Below, piece by piece: positions 63,242-64,000 of a stretch of DNA of 64,000 nt. The stretch lies in the NCBI RefSeq assembly GCF_008729015.1, contig NZ_RKSM01000001.1, positions 1,798,001 through 1,862,000 on the forward strand, given 5' to 3'. Below the pieces are notes generated by a model. It worked only from the letters and a program-made list of their open reading frames with translations. It did not search any database and was not told where the DNA came from. This DNA comes from Haloarcula sp. CBA1129 (GTDB taxonomy: Archaea; Halobacteriota; Halobacteria; Halobacteriales; Haloarculaceae). The stretch's first letter is position 1. Each line of letters opens with the position of its first letter. Position numbers and translations under genes: made by a program.

Positions 63242-63690
63242 CCCTCCTCCACCGTCACACTTTCCGCCAGATTACGCGGCTTATCGATATTCCTGCCCAG
63301 TAGTGCGGCCGTGTGATACGACACCAGCTGGAGATGTGTATTTGCCAGCACGGCGGCGGCCCGCGGATGCGTCGCAGGTCACAGTAGCGAACACCGACGT
63401 GTTCTCGGTCACCAACGCACGCCAGTGGTCCATGTTTCAGTTCACCCGCAGCGAAGCGCTCAGCGTGCTTGTCGGTGATTTCCTTCATCTCGACCCCGAG
63501 CAGACCGTTCCCACACCGTCTCACGCAGATTTAGCGATTTTGCCGGGGTTGTACAAGTCATGTTACTGCTTACAAGCGCGACGTCGGCGGAGTCGTCCCC
63601 ACAGTACGCCAGTTTCGGGAGCGCATGACGAGCATCTCTAAGGTTCGTTGTCACGGCCGACACAACCGATGATGCCACACACAAGCGGAC
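63238..63690 (-). pseudogene. glmS 3' remnant, copy 2
   Basis: The minus strand reads GLLGVEMKEITDKHAERFAA, GELKHGPLALVTENTSVFATV (with slips), loses about 50 codons, and ends [20 protein letters not shown] and [15 protein letters not shown]-stop. These are the last isomerase domain segments of glucosamine-6-phosphate synthase. The N-terminal glutaminase domain is absent. Less decayed than copy 1 at 54541. Confidence 0.8.
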
Positions 63691-63774
63691 CGCCTCCTGA
63701 CGAAAGAAGATTGAAGCCGAAGCAGTGGCTCAGAGGTCGTAGCGGACTTAAAGAAGTGTAGATATTCGGCCGTT

Positions 63775-64000
63775 CTATCCGAACATCTGGCGCATCATCG
63801 GATGCATCTCCATGAGCTGCTCTTCGGCGATCTCCTCGTACAGCTTGTACGTGATAGAGACCGTCAGCAGCAGCCCAGTACCGGAGACGCCACCGATAGT
63901 ACCCAGCATGTTGGCCATCACTGCGAGCAGGCCCACTAAGGCGCCACCGATGACAGTCACCTGCGGGATGTACCGCTCAAGGACCTTCTCGATGACGCCG
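63775..64000 (-). CDS. secY: secY, C-terminal part (continues past the right edge)
   Basis: 75 codons are visible, ending [10 protein letters not shown] with a TAG stop; the 61 last residues ([20 protein letters not shown] onward) are the same as in the broken copy at 56637. The frame stays open to the end of the window, so this may be the intact chromosomal gene for the Sec translocon pore. Runs of silent differences to the other copy (about 63921-63945 and 63979-63984) sit between identical stretches, a mosaic pattern. The about 80 nt between the glmS remnant and this stop hold no gene. Confidence 0.85.
   Translation of the reverse strand, partial: GVIEKVLERYIPQVTVIGGALVGLLAVMANMLGTIGGVSGTGLLLTVSITYKLYEEIAEEQLMEMHPMMRQMFG

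Noticed and set aside
1-64000. CRISPR array, tRNA or rRNA genes, integrase and attachment sites
   Set aside because: No regularly spaced repeats and no recognisable tRNA, rRNA or tyrosine-recombinase sequence were found on reading; the repeats present are all explained by insertion sequences or duplicated genes.

Overview
The window is haloarchaeal (class Halobacteria). The support is acidic proteins, GC-rich coding DNA with AT-rich patches at transposons and glycan genes, TATA boxes 23-32 nt before start codons that imply leaderless mRNAs, a Tat-lipoprotein signal, ISH3-, IS701- and IS630-type insertion sequences, an AglF-type nucleotidyltransferase and a SecY of haloarchaeal type. No tRNA, rRNA or CRISPR array was seen.

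Region 1 (1-14.8 kb) is part of a mobile or integrated conjugative-type element. Tightly spaced, often ATGA-overlapping plus-strand genes encode a surface protein, a Tat lipoprotein, a VirB6/TrbL-like membrane protein, a PrgI/VirB4-N-like protein, a VirB4/TraC ATPase, a very large VirD4/HerA-like coupling ATPase with a possible nuclease-like tail, and a primase pair resembling archaeal PriS and PriL (with four cysteines). Two tandem zinc-ribbon microproteins and a membrane protein follow. The region ends in a DUF2254-like gene cut by an ISH3-type element. No integrase or attachment site was seen, so the limits of the element are unknown.

Region 2 (16.6-53.5 kb) is a surface-polysaccharide locus. 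It has a flippase, a probable Wzy polymerase, four GT4-type glycosyltransferases (three intact, one broken), a CDP-glycerol-type phosphotransferase, UDP-ManNAcA synthesis genes (wecB, wecC), two AsnB-type amidotransferases, a heparinase-like lyase, an alpha/alpha-toroid protein, a bi-domain dehydrogenase, three alkaline-phosphatase-superfamily enzymes with threonine in the nucleophile position, a methyltransferase-kinase fusion and a LicC-HAD fusion. Together they suggest an acidic, amidated and polyol-phosphate-modified glycan. The locus is full of transposon scars: an IS701 element holding an IS630 copy, a second identical IS630 copy exactly 26,800 bp away in the same orientation, a nest of three IS families inside a dead glycosyltransferase gene, and remnants of IS5, IS110 and IS6 elements.

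Region 3 (53.5-64 kb) holds two MITE-like elements with target duplications, the N-terminal half of a sugar epimerase whose C-terminal half lies at 16.6 kb on the other strand (suggesting a 39-kb inversion), duplicated fragments of glmS and secY, and intact aglF, an RNA ligase, a polyprenyl-phosphate sugar transferase, a DUF4330-like repeat protein and a small unknown protein. The duplicated ORF-glmS'-secY blocks suggest that the glycan island was exchanged by recombination next to secY.
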